A DNA stretch of 9,055 bases. Origin: E44-bin32 sp034430615. Its GTDB lineage: Bacteria > Chloroflexota > Anaerolineae > Anaerolineales > E44-bin32. Every line of letters begins with the position of its first letter. Position 1 is the first letter of the stretch. Under the pieces are notes generated by a model, which made no database searches, was not told the DNA's origin, and was given only the letters and a program-made list of their open reading frames with translations. Position numbers and translations under genes: made by a program. The stretch lies in the NCBI GenBank assembly GCA_034430615.1, contig DAOUEJ010000209.1, positions 1 to 9,055 of the forward strand, in the 5' to 3' direction. Shown here in pieces: positions 1 to 6,347 of the stretch.

Positions 1-35
1 ACCTGCAGGATGCGGCCATGGTAGCCGAGGGGCAT
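1..35 (-). CDS. Start of a gene, possibly aldehyde:ferredoxin oxidoreductase (partial)
   Basis: Only the first 11 full codons lie in the window, reading MPLGYHGRILQ and then GT, which would begin a Val codon. The start is supported by an AAGGAGG ribosome binding site (41-47) five bases upstream. The pattern Gly-Tyr/aromatic-x-Gly-(+)-Ile-Leu-x-Val right after the start is typical of the N-terminus of tungsten/molybdopterin aldehyde:ferredoxin oxidoreductases (AOR family), which oxidise aldehydes to acids and reduce ferredoxin in the cytoplasm. That identity rests on a dozen residues and is tentative. The context fits, because the aminotransferases upstream would produce aldehydes. It would be the last gene seen in the cluster, starting 64 bases after the HemL-like aminotransferase stop. 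None of the cofactor-binding cysteines or pterin-binding residues can be seen here. Confidence 0.5.
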   Translation of the reverse strand, partial: MPLGYHGRILQ

Positions 36-40
36 CTTGG

Positions 41-47
41 CCTCCTT
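41..47 (-). promoter_or_regulatory. Ribosome binding site of the edge gene
   Basis: AAGGAGG on the minus strand, five bases before the ATG at 35-33. This near-perfect Shine-Dalgarno is the main reason to accept a gene start at the window edge, where the reading frame itself is too short to judge. Confidence 0.7.
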
Positions 48-99
48 ATGAGCATCATCCAATCCTGACAGGATGCACGAATATTATCCATGCCGGGAG

Positions 100-1410
100 T
101 CAGGATTTGAGCACTTCGATAGACTGCTCGAACTTCTCCAGCGTTTGAGCGACATCCTGCTCAGATAAGCTGTAGCACAGGAACCAGGGTTCGCGCGCAT
201 CTGCATCTGGCTGAATACCGAGCTCGATTAATTTCATCGCGAGATGTTCGTACTGTTCCAAATTCCCCTTGTGGTAGCTGCGCAGGTCCGTAGGCGGTTG
301 ATCGATACCAAGAACGAACCCGAACATTGCAGGCACGCCCATGAAAGCATGTGCAATGCCAGCTTCGCTCAGGATTTCGCCCATCCCACTCATCAGCAGT
401 TTTCCATGCTTGTTGATGGTGCTGTGGACCGGTTCGTTGGCAAGGATGTCGAGCACGGCCGAGGCGGCTGCCGTGCCGACGACGTTGCCAGAGTATGTAC
501 CGCCGTGCGCCATCTGGCCGGGCTGAATGGTCATCATGACCTCTTCCTTTCCGGCGATGGCGGCAATCGGGAAGCCATTCCCCAGCGATTTTGCATAGGT
601 GACCAGGTCGGACTTGACCCCGAAATATTCCTGTGCGCCACCTTTGGCGATACGGAAGCCAGTCTTGACCTCATCCATGATCATCACGATGCCATACTTA
701 TCGCACAGGGCGCGGATCGCTTCCAGGAACCCCTTCTCTGGCATGATCGAGCCGACGTTGCCCATGATGGGTTCGACGATGATCGCCGCGATTTCCCCCC
801 AGTGCGCCCGAACTTCTGCTTCCAGCCGGTCGACATCGTTGTAGGGCAGGTTGATCACATACTCGACGATCGCCTTGGGGATGCCGGAGGTCATCGGTAC
901 ATTGATCGGGTTGGTTCGCGATCCGATCGATGAAATTGGGACGGAGGCATTGCTGAACATGAAGTAGTCGAGCATGCCGTGGTACTGGCCCTCGAACTTG
1001 ATGAACTTCTCACGCCCAGTATGCGCCCGGGCGATGCGCAAGGCGTGCATCGTCGCTTCCGTCCCGCTGTTGGTGAGACGGACCTTGTCGACCTTGCACA
1101 TCTTGCAGATCTTCTCCGCCACTTCGATCTCGAGCGGGGTAGTCCAGGCGAAGAGCGTGCCGCCTTCGATCGCTTCCTGCACCTTGGCCGTGACCGCCGG
1201 GTAGGCGTGGCCCAGGATGATCGGCCCAAATGCAAGCCGATAGTCGATCGATTGCTTGCCATCGATATCCCAGATGTATGCTCCCTGGCCGCGTTCGATC
1301 ACAAGCGTGTCGTTTTCCCCCCAGTAGCGGAAGTTCGAGTTGACCCCGTGCGGTATCACCTTCATGGCACGCTGGTACATCTCCTTCGTTTTCTTACCCT
1401 GCAATCCCAT
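100..1410 (-). CDS. HemL-like class III PLP aminotransferase, probably catabolic
   Basis: A 436-residue fold-type I, class III aminotransferase, close to full family length. Visible PLP-site features are NSGTEA (114-119, phosphate binding), YHG (143-145, ring stacking), MDEV with Asp246 (pyridine nitrogen) and TYAKSLGNG with the Schiff-base Lys274; GGTYSGN (303-309) follows. The layout, including IPHGVNS near residue 20 and ILGHAYPAV at 65-73, matches the glutamate-1-semialdehyde 2,1-aminomutase branch. Ser25 and Arg28 sit where that enzyme has its GVNSPVR substrate-carboxylate motif, but the following residues differ (NFRYW), as does the C-terminal FEAGF-type region (here REPWF at 406-410). 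No haem gene is nearby, so a haem role is unlikely. In this cluster it more probably transaminates a polyamine-derived amine or omega-amino acid; the true substrate is unknown. AGGAGG (1416-1421) lies five bases before the ATG. Confidence 0.9.
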   Translation of the reverse strand: MGLQGKKTKEMYQRAMKVIPHGVNSNFRYWGENDTLVIERGQGAYIWDIDGKQSIDYRLAFGPIILGHAYPAVTAKVQEAIEGGTLFAWTTPLEIEVAEKICKMCKVDKVRLTNSGTEATMHALRIARAHTGREKFIKFEGQYHGMLDYFMFSNASVPISSIGSRTNPINVPMTSGIPKAIVEYVINLPYNDVDRLEAEVRAHWGEIAAIIVEPIMGNVGSIMPEKGFLEAIRALCDKYGIVMIMDEVKTGFRIAKGGAQEYFGVKSDLVTYAKSLGNGFPIAAIAGKEEVMMTIQPGQMAHGGTYSGNVVGTAAASAVLDILANEPVHSTINKHGKLLMSGMGEILSEAGIAHAFMGVPAMFGFVLGIDQPPTDLRSYHKGNLEQYEHLAMKLIELGIQPDADAREPWFLCYSLSEQDVAQTLEKFEQSIEVLKS

Positions 1411-1430
1411 ATACGCCTCCTACACTGATT

Positions 1431-1499
1431 GACTCCACACGGAGCCGATTGAAATCGGTCGTACTTTCTGCACCTTGCTGGCCGGGAATACCCGGCTAG
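1431..1499 (-). repeat. Small inverted repeats between the two aminotransferase genes
   Basis: Three short hairpin-forming repeats fill the intercistronic gap. CTCC/GGAG with an ACAC loop lies at 1433-1444, CCGAT/ATCGG with a four-base loop at 1445-1458, and GCCGGG/CCCGGC with a four-base loop at 1481-1496, the last overlapping the TAG stop of the upstream gene (1498-1496). None is followed by a T-run on the minus strand, so intrinsic termination is unlikely. They may affect mRNA stability or spacing of translation; this is inference from base pairing only. Confidence 0.4.
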
Positions 1500-2764
1500 G
1501 GTGCATGCCCTTCGAAAACAATCCCCAAGATACCGAGTGCTTCTGCGATCTCGTCTTTGCTCACATTCAGCGGTGGGATGAAGCGGATCGTGTTATCCCA
1601 CGGACCGCAGGTCAGGAGCAGCAGCCCCGCATCAAGGCAATCATGCACGATCGTTTTTGCCAGCTTCGTATCCGGCTGGCCTTGTGGGTCGCGTAGCTCC
1701 ATCCCGATCATCAACCCCAGCCCACGCACGTCGGCGATGCCCGGGAAGGCCGACTGGAATGCGCGCAGGCCGCTCTGAAACTGATCGCCGCGCTGGATTG
1801 CATTCTCAAGCATGCCTTCTTCACGTATGGCGCGGATCGTGGCCACAGCCGCGGCGCAGGCCACGGCGTTGGCGCCATAGGTGCCCCCATGCGATCCGGG
1901 TACCCAGGCCTGCATGAGCTTGTGGTTCGCATATACGCCCGAAAGCGGCAGACCAGAAGCCAGTCCCTTGGCGCTGGTGACGATATCCGGCACGATCCCG
2001 GCATGTTCGAACGCGAACCAGCGGCCGGTCCGGCCCATCCCGGATTGAATTTCATCGGCAATGAGCAGGATGCCGTGTTCGTCGCAGATCTCACGCAGCC
2101 CTGGCAGAAAGCTCTCCGGTGGGACGACATATCCGCCTTCCCCGAGCACGGGTTCGATCAGGATGGCGGCTGTCTCCTGCGGCGCAGTCTGCATTTGAAG
2201 TAATAGGCGCAGCTCATCCAGGCACCAGCGGCTGGTCGCCTCCGGCTCCCAGCCATAGCGCAGCGAGTAGGGAAATGGGGCGACGAAGACACCCGACATG
2301 AGCGGTTGGTAGCCGGCGCGGTAGATCGTCTTGCTCGTGGTGAGGGACATTGTGCCGATCGTTCGGCCGTGGAATGACCCCTGGAAAACGATGATGTTAG
2401 GCCGCCCGGTAGCCGCCCGGGCCAGCTTGATGGCACCCTCCACCGCCTCGGCCCCGCTGTTACTGAAGAAGTAGCTATCGATTTTCTTGGGCAGGATGGT
2501 TTCCAATTCCGCAATGAGTTCGAGGAGAGGTGGGTGTAGCACGATGTTTGCCTGACCGTGGATCAGCTTTCCGGATTGTTCGACGATTGCCGCGACAACC
2601 GCCGGGTGGCAATGGCCGGTGCTCGTCACGCCGATGCCGGTGGTGAAATCGAGATAGGCTTTTCCCGACGGATCGTAGATATAACTGCCCTTGGCGCGTT
2701 CGGCGACAATGTCAGTGTAGCGGAACCAGACTGGGGAAATGTGCTTTCGTGCAGTTTCTGTCAT
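1496..2764 (-). CDS. GABA-transaminase-like class III aminotransferase
   Basis: A 422-residue class III aminotransferase of the 4-aminobutyrate aminotransferase (GabT/PuuE) type, which moves an omega-amino group to 2-oxoglutarate and leaves a semialdehyde. Seen are SNSGAEAVEGA (101-111), FHGRT (131-135, with an Arg134 like the GabT carboxylate-binding Arg), IEPVLGEGG with Glu204 and Glu209 (the GabT Glu switch), IADEIQSGMGRTG with Asp237, TSAKGLASG with Schiff-base Lys266, GGTYGANA (293-300) and IRFIPPL with Arg394 (the GabT Arg that binds the alpha-carboxylate). The frame is open for 30 codons further upstream, but the ATG at 2764 has GAGGTG six bases before it and begins where homologues begin, so it is preferred. 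Ornithine- or putrescine-type aminotransferase activity cannot be excluded. It sits between the aldehyde dehydrogenase and the HemL-like enzyme. Confidence 0.92.
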   Translation of the reverse strand: MTETARKHISPVWFRYTDIVAERAKGSYIYDPSGKAYLDFTTGIGVTSTGHCHPAVVAAIVEQSGKLIHGQANIVLHPPLLELIAELETILPKKIDSYFFSNSGAEAVEGAIKLARAATGRPNIIVFQGSFHGRTIGTMSLTTSKTIYRAGYQPLMSGVFVAPFPYSLRYGWEPEATSRWCLDELRLLLQMQTAPQETAAILIEPVLGEGGYVVPPESFLPGLREICDEHGILLIADEIQSGMGRTGRWFAFEHAGIVPDIVTSAKGLASGLPLSGVYANHKLMQAWVPGSHGGTYGANAVACAAAVATIRAIREEGMLENAIQRGDQFQSGLRAFQSAFPGIADVRGLGLMIGMELRDPQGQPDTKLAKTIVHDCLDAGLLLLTCGPWDNTIRFIPPLNVSKDEIAEALGILGIVFEGHAP

Positions 2765-2770
2765 TCGTTT

Positions 2771-2776
2771 CACCTC
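2771..2776 (-). promoter_or_regulatory. Ribosome binding site deciding the start of the GabT-like gene
   Basis: GAGGTG on the minus strand, six bases upstream of the ATG at 2764-2762. The longer reading frame starting at 2854 would add about 30 Arg/Pro-rich residues not expected in the family. Confidence 0.65.
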
Positions 2777-2786
2777 GTGGTTATTG

Positions 2787-2803
2787 CCCCGGGCTATCCG
2801 GGG
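2787..2803. repeat. GC-rich inverted repeat between aldehyde dehydrogenase and GabT-like genes
   Basis: A perfect CCCCGG/CCGGGG six-base stem (2787-2792 with 2798-2803) around a five-base loop, placed 10 bases upstream of the GabT-like ribosome binding site. On the plus strand it is followed by TTTT (2804-2807), the weak outline of an intrinsic terminator for antisense transcription. On the coding strand it is followed by CAATAA and has no T-run. It may be only an mRNA structure element in the 104-base gap, where nothing else is recognisable. Confidence 0.45.
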
Positions 2804-2868
2804 TTTTCGTGTAGCGGGCCGCCTTATCGAAGGCACCCACACTCTGAGGTACAAGCTCGATTAGCAGG

Positions 2869-4332
2869 TCAATCGTAGGGATACCAGTAATTCTTGGTAT
2901 TTCCCACCATGTCCCAATGCACGTGCTTGACCTCGAAGAACTCATCCAGGCCTTCCTGGCCCAGTTCGCGTCCCTGCCCACTCATCTTCATGCCACCAAA
3001 GGGGCCGGCATAATTGTCGGTGAGTGGGTCGTTGATCCAGATCGTGCCCGCTTCGACCTGCTCGAAGAATCGTTTTACCAACCGGGGATCATTGCTCATC
3101 AGGGATGCGCCCAGGCCGTAGGGGCTGTCATTGGCGAGTTTGATCGCCTGGTCGAAGTCCTTGTAGGGCATGAGCGGAAGGACCGGGCCGAAGGTCTCTT
3201 CCCGCATGATGGCCATGCTGTGATCCACGTCGATCAACACTGCCGGCCGCAGGAAGAAACCATGGTCAATGCCCTCTGGTCGTACGCCGCCGGTAAGCAG
3301 TTTAGCTCCGGCTTTGGTGGCTGATTCGATCTGGCCTACGACCTTTTGGCGAAAGTTGTCGCGCATCATAGGTCCCACGTCGACGCCTGGCTGCAGCCCA
3401 TCGCCCAGTCGCAGCCCACTGACGAATTCGGCCAATTCCTCCGAGAATGCGCCATAACGCTCACGTGGCACATAAACGCGCTCTGTGCTCGTGCAAACCT
3501 GGCCGGCGTTGATCAGGCCGGCGTAGGCCAAGCCGCGTACAGCCAGATCCAGATCGATGTCGGGTCCAATCACCATCGGATCCTTGCCACCCAGTTCGAG
3601 ATGCAGTTTCTTCATCTGCGGAGCAGCCAGTGATGTGATGTGCTGGCCGGTAGCGAGTGACCCCGTGAAGGCGATCACGCGCACAAGAGGGTGGGTCACA
3701 AGCGGTTCACCTGCTTCGGGGCCATACCCGGTAATAACGTTGACCACACCCGGCGGTAGATGGTCGAAGGCAATCTCCGCCATGCGGAGCACGCTCAAGG
3801 GAGCCAACTCGGATGGCTTGATCACAACCGTGTTTCCAGCTGCAAGGGCCGGGGCGACCTTCCAGGCCATGAGCAATAAAGGATAATTCCAGGGCACGAT
3901 GCAGCCGACCACCCCGTAGGGCACTTTCAAAACGAAGTTGAATTGATCCGGGTCACCAGGTGGGAGAACGAGCCCACGATCATGCCGGCCCAGTTCGGCG
4001 TAGTAGTGAAAGGTGTTGATCGTCCATTCCAGCTCCTCCTCGTTCTCCGGGAGGGGCTTTCCTTCTTCCTGGGTCAGCAAACGCGCCAATTCGTCCATGT
4101 GCTCACGAGTTTTCTGTGCGGCCTTGTGCAGGAGGGAAGCGCGTTCGGGGGCAGGGGTGTCACGCCAGAGTGGGTAAGCGCTTTGAGCGGCAGAAACAGC
4201 CTTTTCTGCTGCTACGCGACCTGCGCGCGGAACGTGGTCGATCGTTTCCTCCGTGGCCGGATTGAGGACGGGGATCTGCTCGCTGAGGCCATCCAGCGTC
4301 CACTCACCCCCAATCAGCATTGGTTTGGTCAT
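2869..4332 (-). CDS. NAD(P)-dependent aldehyde dehydrogenase
   Basis: A 487-residue protein covering the whole aldehyde dehydrogenase superfamily fold. In order: PWNYP (147-151), the NAD-binding IKPSE with Lys172, FTGS (222-225), the general base Glu246 in LELGGKDP, the nucleophile Cys280 in NAGQVCTS, and EETFGPV (378-384). The Glu-to-Cys distance of 34 is standard, so the enzyme should be active. These enzymes oxidise an aldehyde to the acid in the cytoplasm. Lying between the polyamine importer and two aminotransferases, it most likely takes 4-aminobutanal to GABA or succinate semialdehyde to succinate. The motifs do not distinguish betaine-aldehyde-like, aminobutyraldehyde and succinate-semialdehyde types, so no symbol is given. 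The C-terminus ends in an aromatic YWYPYD tail. GGAG (4339-4342) precedes the ATG by six bases, and the gap to potD is 77 bases. Confidence 0.93.
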   Translation of the reverse strand: MTKPMLIGGEWTLDGLSEQIPVLNPATEETIDHVPRAGRVAAEKAVSAAQSAYPLWRDTPAPERASLLHKAAQKTREHMDELARLLTQEEGKPLPENEEELEWTINTFHYYAELGRHDRGLVLPPGDPDQFNFVLKVPYGVVGCIVPWNYPLLLMAWKVAPALAAGNTVVIKPSELAPLSVLRMAEIAFDHLPPGVVNVITGYGPEAGEPLVTHPLVRVIAFTGSLATGQHITSLAAPQMKKLHLELGGKDPMVIGPDIDLDLAVRGLAYAGLINAGQVCTSTERVYVPRERYGAFSEELAEFVSGLRLGDGLQPGVDVGPMMRDNFRQKVVGQIESATKAGAKLLTGGVRPEGIDHGFFLRPAVLIDVDHSMAIMREETFGPVLPLMPYKDFDQAIKLANDSPYGLGASLMSNDPRLVKRFFEQVEAGTIWINDPLTDNYAGPFGGMKMSGQGRELGQEGLDEFFEVKHVHWDMVGNTKNYWYPYD

Positions 4333-4348
4333 CGTTTGCTCCGAGGAG

Positions 4349-4400
4349 GGGAGCGCTGTGCGCCCAGCTCAGCCGCGCTGAGCGCACAGGCGGCTCTCCC
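4349..4400 (-). repeat. Compound intercistronic hairpin after potD
   Basis: On the minus strand the RNA can fold into three stacked stems: GGGAG/CTCCC (4396-4400 with 4349-4353), CTGTGC/GCACAG (4384-4389 with 4356-4361) and GCTCAGC/GCTGAGC (4377-4383 with 4367-4373), closed by a three-base GCG loop and broken by a six/two internal loop and a five-base bulge. That is 18 base pairs, starting nine bases after the potD stop. No U-run follows and the next gene's ribosome binding site comes within about ten bases, so it is not a typical intrinsic terminator. Stems in this position, after a binding-protein gene, are known in other importer operons to protect the upstream mRNA and raise its relative level. 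That role here is inference. Confidence 0.65.
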
Positions 4401-4409
4401 ATTAAGTCG

Positions 4410-5471
4410 TTATTGGGCTTTGACCTCGGTCCAGATTCGCTCGTATAGCGGGGTGGCGTCACCCACATCCGCGATCCACTCCAACCGGTTCAACACATCT
4501 TCGGGTGGGTAGATCGCGGGCTCGTCCAGGATCTCGGGGTCGATAAACTCCGCTGCTGCCGCATTTGGGCTGGCGTACCAGGTATAGTTGGTGATGGCTG
4601 CGCCAACCTCAGGCCGGAGCAGGTAGTTAATGAAAACCTCGGCTGTGTAGCTGCTTGAGGCTGACTTGGGAATGCAGAGATTGTCAACCCATTTCACGCC
4701 GCCTTCTTTGGGGATGGCATACCAGATGCGTTCGTCTTCGGCGGCTGCCATAAAGAAGTCTCCACTCCAACCATGCCCGAGCAGGGTCTCATCCGAGCTC
4801 AGCAGGTCTTCAAATTGATCGCTGTCGTACGAGTAGACCCACGGTTTTTGTTGGAACAGCAGATCCTTGGCCTCGTTTAATTGGGCTTCGTCGGTGCTGT
4901 TGAGCGAGTAGCCCAGGTATTTTAGGGCGGCGCCAATCGACTCGCGGCTATCGTTGAGCATGGTGAACTTGCCCGCGTAGGCACTGGCAATTTCTGGATC
5001 GAACAAATAGGCCCAGCTGTCAGGGGGTTCATCGAATTCATCGGCGTTGTAGCCAATCCCGGTGGTGCCCCATTGGTAGGGTACGCAGTAGGTCAAACCC
5101 GGATCAAAAGGCGGGTTAGTAAACAGTGGATCCAGGTTTGCGATGTTGGGCACGTTGTCCTTATTCAACTCGGCCAGTAATCCCTCGTTGATCATAATCT
5201 CGACCATGTAATCAGACGGGACGATCAGGTCATAACCCGTTGCACCAGCCTGCAGCTTGGCTAGCAGTTCTTCGTTGCTGGCGAAAGTATCCTCGATGAC
5301 CTGTACACCGTATTCGGCTTGGAAGTCGTCGAAGATCTGGGGGTCGATGTACTCCGACCAGTTATACAGGTAGAGCTTGTCAGCCAGTTCCTGTTCCCCA
5401 CCTGAGGTAGCACATGCACCAAGTGCAAGGGCCAGCAGGATTACTAGAAGCGGGAGAGCGATTTTTCTCAT
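4410..5471 (-). CDS. potD: Polyamine ABC transporter substrate-binding lipoprotein PotD-like
   Basis: A 353-residue precursor with an N-terminal Arg-Lys, a hydrophobic stretch (4-19) and the lipobox LGAC with Cys20, so it should be a lipid-anchored binding protein on the outer face of the membrane. The rest matches the PotD/PotF fold. Residues aligning with the E. coli PotD spermidine pocket are visible: Trp38 and Tyr41 in YNWSEY, Ser86 and Tyr88 in VPSDY, Asp174 and Glu177 in NDSRE, Trp235 in HGWSG, and Trp261 and Asp263 in KWVDN. The counterpart of PotD Gln327 seems to be Ile333, so the exact ligand may differ. The ATG at 5471 is chosen over ones up to 13 codons upstream because AAGGAG lies six bases before it and the signal peptide then begins directly. 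It follows potC after 78 bases and delivers ligand to PotABC. Confidence 0.95.
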   Translation of the reverse strand: MRKIALPLLVILLALALGACATSGGEQELADKLYLYNWSEYIDPQIFDDFQAEYGVQVIEDTFASNEELLAKLQAGATGYDLIVPSDYMVEIMINEGLLAELNKDNVPNIANLDPLFTNPPFDPGLTYCVPYQWGTTGIGYNADEFDEPPDSWAYLFDPEIASAYAGKFTMLNDSRESIGAALKYLGYSLNSTDEAQLNEAKDLLFQQKPWVYSYDSDQFEDLLSSDETLLGHGWSGDFFMAAAEDERIWYAIPKEGGVKWVDNLCIPKSASSSYTAEVFINYLLRPEVGAAITNYTWYASPNAAAAEFIDPEILDEPAIYPPEDVLNRLEWIADVGDATPLYERIWTEVKAQ

Positions 5472-5477
5472 CAGGTT

Positions 5478-5483
5478 CTCCTT
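5478..5483 (-). promoter_or_regulatory. Ribosome binding site deciding the potD start
   Basis: AAGGAG on the minus strand, six bases upstream of the ATG at 5471-5469. Upstream in-frame ATGs (from 5510) lack such a site and would put a charged tail before the signal peptide. Confidence 0.7.
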
Positions 5484-5549
5484 CATTCGTGAACACATAT
5501 TCCTCATCAACCAGTGTCACGCCTTGGCTTTGACTCCTGGAGGTCGAGC

Positions 5550-6347
5550 TTAGAGCATCTCGATTTTCGGGCCACCTCCTCTCTGCAAGAGATACGAGAT
5601 AAAGACCAGCACCATGGAGACCAGGATCATCATGCTGGAGAGTGCATTGACCTCCGGGGTGACGCCCAGTTTGACCATGGAGTAAATGCGCAACGGCAGC
5701 GTGGTGGATCCGGGGCCGGCGGTGAAAAAGGTAATCACGAAATCATCGAGCGAGAGCGTAAAGGCAAGAAGGGCTCCACCCAGGATACCGGGCATCAAGA
5801 GCGGCAGCGTCACTCGCCGGAAGGTTTGCCAGTTGTCGGCGTACAGGTCGTTGGCCGCTTCCTCAACGGTCAGGTCGAATTGCGATAGGCGAGCCCGAAC
5901 GACGACAGCAACGAAGGATATGTTAAAAGCGACGTGGGAGATGATGATCGTTATCAATCCCAACTGCATATGTGCGATCACGAAGAACATGAGAAGCATG
6001 ACCGCCATCGCCACGTCTGGGATGATGATCGGCAGGTATAGCAGCGCGTCGAAGGGAAGTTTTCCCCAGAAATCGTAGCGCTCCATGACCAGCGCCACCA
6101 TCGTCCCGAACACGGTGGAGATCGCAGTTGAGGAAAGCGCGACGATCAAACTGTTCTTCAAGGCGGCTCCGATGGCCCTGTTCTGAAAAAGATCAACATA
6201 CCAGTGCAGGGTTAGCCCGCGCCAATTGTAGGCAAGGCGCGAGGCGTTGAACGAGTACAGGATCAGGATGAGAATCGGCGCATAGAGGAAGGCGAACGTT
6301 GACAATGCGCTTAGGTTTAGAAGGTGCCTGAATGGGCCTCGTTTCAT
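5550..6347 (-). CDS. potC: Polyamine ABC transporter permease PotC-like
   Basis: A 265-residue inner-membrane permease with about six hydrophobic segments, the first at roughly 15-33 and the last near 238-255. The EAA loop that docks on the ATPase is clear at about 162-186 (EEAANDLYADNW, then LPLLMPGI). The stretch after it, FTLSLDDFVITFF (196-208), then LPLRIYSMVKLGVTPEVNAL (217-236), closely follows E. coli PotC, which supports the specific assignment. It would form the heterodimeric channel with PotB. Its ATG overlaps the potB stop in an ATGA, with GGAGG seven bases upstream inside potB, so the two are probably translationally coupled. Nothing unusual was seen in it. Confidence 0.95.
   Translation of the reverse strand: MKRGPFRHLLNLSALSTFAFLYAPILILILYSFNASRLAYNWRGLTLHWYVDLFQNRAIGAALKNSLIVALSSTAISTVFGTMVALVMERYDFWGKLPFDALLYLPIIIPDVAMAVMLLMFFVIAHMQLGLITIIISHVAFNISFVAVVVRARLSQFDLTVEEAANDLYADNWQTFRRVTLPLLMPGILGGALLAFTLSLDDFVITFFTAGPGSTTLPLRIYSMVKLGVTPEVNALSSMMILVSMVLVFISYLLQRGGGPKIEML

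Noticed and set aside
62..74. ATCCTG-A-CAGGAT inverted repeat as a terminator after the HemL-like gene
   Set aside because: The stem is only about five pairs once a loop of three bases is allowed, has no U-run on the minus strand, and is followed at once by a strong ribosome binding site and start codon.
244..933. 229-codon open frame on the plus strand
   Set aside because: It lies entirely antisense to the HemL-like aminotransferase, whose catalytic motifs are intact. The translated product is His/Asp/Arg-rich with no recognisable domain. Long antisense frames are expected at this GC content.
979..1428. 149-codon plus-strand frame running into the intergenic gap
   Set aside because: It is antisense to the same aminotransferase with no convincing ribosome binding site or domain; treated as a shadow frame.
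2765..2854. N-terminal extension of the GabT-like gene to 2854
   Set aside because: The upstream start lacks a good ribosome binding site and would translate through the GC-rich hairpin into an Arg/Pro-rich leader not expected in the family. The ATG at 2764 has GAGGTG at proper spacing.
3943..4512. 189-codon plus-strand frame spanning the ALDH start and the potD end
   Set aside because: It is antisense to two well-supported genes and crosses the compound hairpin. The product is low in recognisable structure.
5472..5510. Longer potD start at 5510
   Set aside because: It would place 13 residues before the signal peptide. The ATG at 5471 has AAGGAG six bases upstream and gives a standard lipoprotein signal.
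5472..5549. Possible regulatory structure in the potC-potD gap
   Set aside because: Only three- to four-base stems (around CTCCTGGAG) were found and no promoter-like pair. Apart from the potD ribosome binding site nothing is supported.
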